Assembly: GCA_001798265.1 (NCBI GenBank)
Contig: MGRR01000044.1
Location: 1 to 7,265, forward strand
Direction of reading: 5' to 3'
Source: Deltaproteobacteria bacterium RIFCSPHIGHO2_12_FULL_43_9
Lineage (GTDB): Bacteria > Bdellovibrionota > O2-12-FULL-43-9
DNA: 7,265 nt
A model generated the notes under the pieces. The model saw only the letters and a program-made list of their open reading frames with translations. It was not told the DNA's origin and made no database searches. This document shows, one piece after another, positions 4,618-7,265 of this stretch. Within the stretch, counting starts at the first letter, position 1. Every line of letters begins with the position of its first letter. The position numbers and the translations under genes are program-made.

Positions 4618-5958
4618 TTAATCCACAATGACTTTGCCTTCTCGGTCGAACATTAGATGGCTCTTTGCCGGAAAAGACCGATAGGTATAATTTGTTGTCA
4701 GTAGTCTCTCATAATTTGCAATATTTCCGCTGGATACAATTCCATTGTCATGAAGTTTTGTATAATGGGCACTCGGAAGATCGCTCTGGGTATCATTAGA
4801 AAAATAAATCAATCTATTCTCGTGTACGGGTAACTTTTGTTTACCAGCAAGATAAATTTCAGTAGGTAATCCGTTAGGGTAGAAAAGTGTGCTCATGGCC
4901 TCAATTTCTATGCAGCGTTCAGTGCCTGGTAGTGGAATACTAAGGATACTATTTCCAATAGCACTCTGAATGTCCCCATTATTAACAAACGCTACAAAAA
5001 ATGGTCCCCAGGAGCCACCATGAGATATAAGCTTGTGGTTGCAATTAAAATCTGTTGAAATTTCATATGTTATTGGCTCAAGTGGGTCACCTAGCAGTAT
5101 ACCTTTTTTAACGGATCCATCCTCAAAGAACGAAATTGAATCAAAAAATTTAAAAATAGTTCCGCGTATTTCTTTTTCCAGAACTTCTAGCTCCATACAA
5201 TTCGAGGGTGAATGACAATCAAGAGGAAATTTATATATGATCCCTGATTGTAACTTTCCATTTGAGAAAAAGGACAAGTCTTCCCAGAGATATCGAACAC
5301 CATCAATCTCTACACTGTAGGCTAGTAATTCCGCACTATTTACCCGCTTTGCATACTCTTCGCGGCTAATATTATTTATTACTGTAGAGGCAATAAGCCC
5401 CGTAAAATATCTGGTATTTATAGAATTTTGATGGGCAAACTTGATAGCTTCTCCGTAGACAGTTTCATGAAGAATTAGTCCCGCCTTGTTATTGTCGTCT
5501 AATAAATCCCAGAGGTCTTTTGAAATTGTATATAGTCTCTCTTCAGGGAAGGATGGTTCTTTCTGAATTGCAATTTGTCTTATTTCACAATTAATGGGCA
5601 ATGCGATGTGATGAGAATCTGGCACATCAACCAATGTGACCCCAGACATAAATAGTGCGTTATGGTGGAATGTATCCACTGTTATTCTGTAGTTTTCGAC
5701 ACGAAACGGATCAACTCTCTGAAGTCTGTCAAGGACATAATGAGCTTTTTCAATTGGGGTTAACTCTTTTGGTCCAAGATCAGGTTCTAGTTCCAATCTT
5801 GTCCTTGCTTCATAGAGATCAAGCATCTCTACTTTAGGGGGGCCATCTTCCTGGGGGCAGTAAACAACATCACCTCCGTTACCGTATTCGTTGCCAGCTA
5901 ACGAATATGTGTATGTTAGAAGTAATGTGAATATGACTGTTAATTGTCTTAGCTTCAT
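4618..5958 (-). CDS. Secreted protein of unknown function (GNGGD family), with glycine-turn repeats
   Basis: The product has 446 residues. Residues 1-21 are a Sec signal peptide: MKLRQ, a hydrophobic core, then a likely SLA|G cleavage after A21. There is no lipobox cysteine. The mature protein begins GNEYGNGGDVVYC, followed by a helical region with LDLYEAR (46-52), LPINCEIRQIAIQ (120-132), KDLWDLLDD (147-155) and LILHETVYGEAI (161-172). This matches my recollection of uncharacterised exported proteins in Bdellovibrio-like bacteria. HETVYGEA has no HExxH, so a zinc protease is not supported. From about 225 on, six copies of a short F/Y-x-x-G motif occur (glycines 234, 281, 328, 363, 406, 441), suggesting a beta-rich repeat domain. 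ATG 5958 overlaps the TGA of the upstream regulator gene (ATGA), with AGGAGAG ten bases before it. It is likely co-expressed with that regulator, and its role is unknown. Confidence 0.8.
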   Translation of the reverse strand: MKLRQLTVIFTLLLTYTYSLAGNEYGNGGDVVYCPQEDGPPKVEMLDLYEARTRLELEPDLGPKELTPIEKAHYVLDRLQRVDPFRVENYRITVDTFHHNALFMSGVTLVDVPDSHHIALPINCEIRQIAIQKEPSFPEERLYTISKDLWDLLDDNNKAGLILHETVYGEAIKFAHQNSINTRYFTGLIASTVINNISREEYAKRVNSAELLAYSVEIDGVRYLWEDLSFFSNGKLQSGIIYKFPLDCHSPSNCMELEVLEKEIRGTIFKFFDSISFFEDGSVKKGILLGDPLEPITYEISTDFNCNHKLISHGGSWGPFFVAFVNNGDIQSAIGNSILSIPLPGTERCIEIEAMSTLFYPNGLPTEIYLAGKQKLPVHENRLIYFSNDTQSDLPSAHYTKLHDNGIVSSGNIANYERLLTTNYTYRSFPAKSHLMFDREGKVIVD

Positions 5959-6773
5959 AAATTATTCTCTCCTTTTATGATCCTTGTAACTGGAACTAGT
6001 TGAATATTTAGGTCGTAAACCTCTTTTTTATTTTCTGATTCTAGAATTTTGCATAATTTTCTTCTGAAGTTTTTTATCATCTCTTTTGCTATGTGGAGTT
6101 TATTGGGGTCTATGGCCATTGTTATTGATGTAAAGTCTCTTGTTTCAACCGGATCCTGATCTAGTGATATTTTTGCCTGGTCTAAGGCTTGATGATGAGA
6201 TTTTCTAAGTGCAGTTGAACTAACGTCATGGCTTGTTGTGATTCCTTTTTGAGATGTTAATTTAAATTGGTTTTTTTCTTTTTTTATGAGGTTCAAGCGT
6301 TGAAGTCGTTCAAATGCTGAACGAACCTGAACCACGGAGATATTTAACCTTTTCGCTATCCACTTAGTGTCATTTTTGAAATCTTCCGTTTGTATGAGTG
6401 AGAGAAGTGCGAAATGGTAGCGATCTGCAATAAGATAGAATTTATCCATGTCGACAGCTTGAAAATCATCATCGCTATCTTGTTTTGAGCTTAGTTTGTT
6501 TGCTATTTTGGTTGCATTCTTTCTCTGTTTTTGGATTTTGATGCATTGAATGAACTTTTGTTTTGTTAATGGGTCGAATCCAAGTCTTTCTGAAATCTTT
6601 TCTCCGAGATTGGGTGTTAAAGCTCTCTTGTCTGTTAAAATTTGGGATAGTCTTCCTGGCGGAAGTTTTAAATAGTTTGCGAATGCTCTAAGGGAATAAC
6701 TTGGGTTTTTAGACCTTCGTCTATTAAATTCTTCTTGAAGCCAAAGCTTTGGTGCAACACTAACGATATCCAT
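5955..6773 (-). CDS. TIGR02147/DUF4423-type DNA-binding regulator
   Basis: I assign this 272-residue protein to TIGR02147 (DUF4423), a family expanded in Fibrobacter and Bdellovibrio whose members are poorly characterised. Residues about 10-75 match the family N terminus, WLQEEFNRRRSKNPSYSLRAFA, followed by LPPGRLSQILTDKRALTP, which resembles a lambda-repressor-type helix-turn-helix. Residues 80-112 are a charged linker (QKQRKNATKIANKLSSKQDSDDD). Residues 137-166 look like a winged helix (WIAKRLNISVVQVRSAFERL then NLIKKE). The C-terminal part keeps the family features LRKSHHQALDQA (189-200), ETRDFTSITMAI (210-221) and YDLNIQLVPVTR (253-264). The start codon ATG 6773 has no Shine-Dalgarno; its leader is pyrimidine-rich. 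A near-perfect inverted repeat 40-64 bases upstream may be its operator. The gene overlaps the secreted-protein gene by four bases, suggesting it controls that gene and itself. Confidence 0.82.
   Translation of the reverse strand: MDIVSVAPKLWLQEEFNRRRSKNPSYSLRAFANYLKLPPGRLSQILTDKRALTPNLGEKISERLGFDPLTKQKFIQCIKIQKQRKNATKIANKLSSKQDSDDDFQAVDMDKFYLIADRYHFALLSLIQTEDFKNDTKWIAKRLNISVVQVRSAFERLQRLNLIKKEKNQFKLTSQKGITTSHDVSSTALRKSHHQALDQAKISLDQDPVETRDFTSITMAIDPNKLHIAKEMIKNFRRKLCKILESENKKEVYDLNIQLVPVTRIIKGENNL
5967..5973 (-). promoter_or_regulatory. Ribosome binding site of the secreted-protein gene
   Basis: Read on the minus strand this is AGGAGAG, ten bases before the ATG at 5958 and inside the end of the regulator gene. 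It supports ATG 5958 as the start, which also gives an intact signal peptide. Confidence 0.65.
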
Positions 6774-6791
6774 GAGAGGAATGAAAGCATT

Positions 6792-6797
6792 ATTCTA
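6792..6797 (-). promoter_or_regulatory. Possible -10 box of the regulator/secreted-protein operon
   Basis: On the minus strand TAGAAT matches TATAAT at five of six positions and would place the start of transcription near 6785, about 12 bases before the ATG. No good -35 box stands 16-18 bases upstream. That position is taken by the inverted repeat at 6813-6837, which could mean activator dependence. Confidence 0.3.
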
Positions 6798-6812
6798 ATA
6801 TCAGGACAATAG

Positions 6813-6837
6813 TTTTGGGAACAAAGTGTTACCAAAA
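6813..6837. promoter_or_regulatory. Inverted repeat, candidate operator of the TIGR02147 regulator
   Basis: TTTTGGGAACA (6813-6823) and TGTTACCAAAA (6827-6837) pair at 10 of 11 positions around AAG. The site is centred 52 bases upstream of the regulator start codon and next to a -10-like hexamer, as expected for a dimeric regulator binding its own promoter. It could also form a hairpin in RNA, but no T tract follows on either strand. Confidence 0.5.
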
Positions 6838-6857
6838 GATTTGGAAACGGAGGGGGG

Positions 6858-6901
6858 ATTCCCGCTGCAGCCTGTACTCCGCGAAAGCGGGGTATGGGAA
6901 T
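6858..6901 (-). repeat. GTCATTCCC-type palindromic repeat with nested GAAA-loop hairpin
   Basis: An outer stem, ATTCCC (6858-6863) / GGGAAT (6896-6901), encloses an inner 8-bp stem, TACTCCGC (6875-6882) / GCGGGGTA (6887-6894). The inner stem has one G-T pair and a GAAA loop (6883-6886). The C(GAAA)G loop is the same as in the repeats at 3738-3741 and 3818-3821. Read on the minus strand, the element begins GTCATTCCC, the family's usual edge. Confidence 0.75.
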
Positions 6902-6908
6902 GACTGAT

Positions 6909-6950
6909 GGGATTGCTTCGCCGGCCATTTGGGCCTCCTCGCAATGACGT
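6909..6950 (-). repeat. CGTCATTGCGAG-type palindromic repeat, inverted copy
   Basis: On the minus strand this starts with CGTCATTGCGAGGAGGCC and ends GGCGAAGCAATCCC. Outer arms ATTGC (6912-6916) / GCAAT (6941-6945) enclose GGCC (6923-6926) / GGCC (6932-6935). It shares both ends with the element at 3755-3783, which lies in the opposite orientation. Confidence 0.8.
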
Positions 6951-6956
6951 GTAAGT

Positions 6957-6968
6957 TCGCAATGACGT
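6957..6968 (-). repeat. Truncated repeat edge
   Basis: TCGCAATGACGT repeats exactly the 12 bases at 6939-6950, 18 bases further on, and nothing of the rest of the element follows. It looks like the broken end of another copy. It lies 26 bases before the nadK start codon. Confidence 0.6.
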
Positions 6969-6994
6969 ATTAATTATGCTAGTAAAAGAAGCAT

Positions 6995-7265
6995 ATGAAA
7001 AAGATTAAAAAATTTGGATTTGTTTTAAAGCCTAAAAGTAGGGAGGCGAAAGAGGTTTTTGGGAGGCTGGAAAAACTTCTTGGTAGGCTGGGCTGTAAGG
7101 TTGTGCTTTTTTCGTCAGCAGAAAAGATAACGAAAGATGTTGAATTGGTGGTGATATTGGGTGGGGATGGATCTTTGTTGGCTGTTGCCCGTAGGGTCGC
7201 AATTTTAGGGATACCGGTTCTGGGGGTTCATTTGGGGCAACTGGGTTTTATTATGGAAACAACCG
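6995..7265 (+). CDS. nadK: NAD kinase, N-terminal part
   Basis: The frame is open to the end of the window, giving the first 90 residues of NAD kinase, which phosphorylates NAD to NADP with ATP (or polyphosphate in some bacteria) in the cytoplasm. The diagnostic motif is ILGGDGSLL (54-62), with D58 as the conserved Asp. Serine at position 60 replaces the more usual threonine of GGDGT. The nucleotide-binding segment PVLGVHLGQLGFIMET (74-89) has histidine at position 79, where asparagine is commonest (GxNLGxLGF). The second family motif, NE/D, lies beyond the window. ATG 6995 is preceded by a weak AAAAGAAG (6984-6991), and the length from start to GGDG suits the family. Five of its 11 glycine codons are GGG, unlike uppP, where I see none. 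Bacterial NAD kinase genes often precede recN or similar genes, which cannot be seen here. Confidence 0.9.
   Translation, partial: MKKIKKFGFVLKPKSREAKEVFGRLEKLLGRLGCKVVLFSSAEKITKDVELVVILGGDGSLLAVARRVAILGIPVLGVHLGQLGFIMETT

Noticed and set aside
4619..4627. DnaA box (TAATCCACA) and a replication origin.
   Set aside because: It is a single one-mismatch site inside the end of a coding sequence, with no cluster, no AT-rich unwinding element and no dnaA or dnaN nearby.
5438..5475. Zinc-protease motif in the secreted protein (LILHETVYGEAI, residues 161-172).
   Set aside because: The sequence is HETVY, without the second histidine of HExxH. No other protease signature was found, although H164, E165 and H176 could be a family-conserved site.
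6668..6928. An 86-residue minus-strand open frame ahead of the regulator.
   Set aside because: It runs through the repeat array and overlaps the start of the well-supported regulator gene in another frame. The translation is low-complexity and resembles no family.

Overview
This is an AT-rich bacterial window with three layers. Core housekeeping genes are uppP, rarA and the start of nadK. There is a signalling gene ahead of uppP. Between rarA and nadK lies an accessory stretch of about 3.1 kb. The best guess for the organism is a Bdellovibrio-like bacterium (Bdellovibrionota, formerly Deltaproteobacteria). It rests on a TIGR02147/DUF4423 regulator coupled to a secreted protein whose mature end carries GNGGDVVYC, a pairing I associate with that group. 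This is family recall, not a search result, and Fibrobacter-like or other deltaproteobacterial hosts stay possible.

Left part (1-2415, + strand): the end of a TPR protein is followed by a 453-residue receiver/histidine-kinase-like protein. That protein overlaps uppP, the undecaprenyl-diphosphate phosphatase of cell-wall lipid recycling, by 13 bases. The kinase-like protein has an intact receiver domain, but its transmitter looks degenerate. A serine sits where the phospho-accepting histidine should be, and the second glycine box is lost. It may therefore be a receiver-controlled pseudokinase. uppP then runs tail-to-tail into rarA (minus strand) with a 29-base overlap of coding sequence and no intergenic terminator.

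Middle part (3707-4617): a GC-rich palindromic repeat array starts about 20 bases upstream of the rarA start codon. Next comes a complete type II toxin-antitoxin operon, a Phd/YefM-family antitoxin and a PIN-domain (VapC-type) toxin joined by an ATGA overlap. Its promoter is clear, TTGATT-17-TATAAT. Two TGTACA hexamers flank the -35 box directly, 12 bp centre to centre, which is the operator geometry known for yefM-yoeB, here controlling a PIN toxin. A 10-bp perfect hairpin closes the operon and separates it from the convergent next unit.

Right part (4618-6773, minus strand): a two-gene operon in which a TIGR02147-type DNA-binding regulator is translationally coupled (ATGA) to a secreted protein of unknown function. 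The C-terminal half of that protein carries six degenerate copies of a short glycine-turn motif. An 11-bp near-perfect inverted repeat upstream of the regulator is a candidate operator. A second array of the same repeat family, in inverted orientation, follows. The window ends inside nadK (NAD kinase) on the + strand. The two repeat arrays therefore bracket the toxin-antitoxin and regulator/secreted-protein operons between two core genes.
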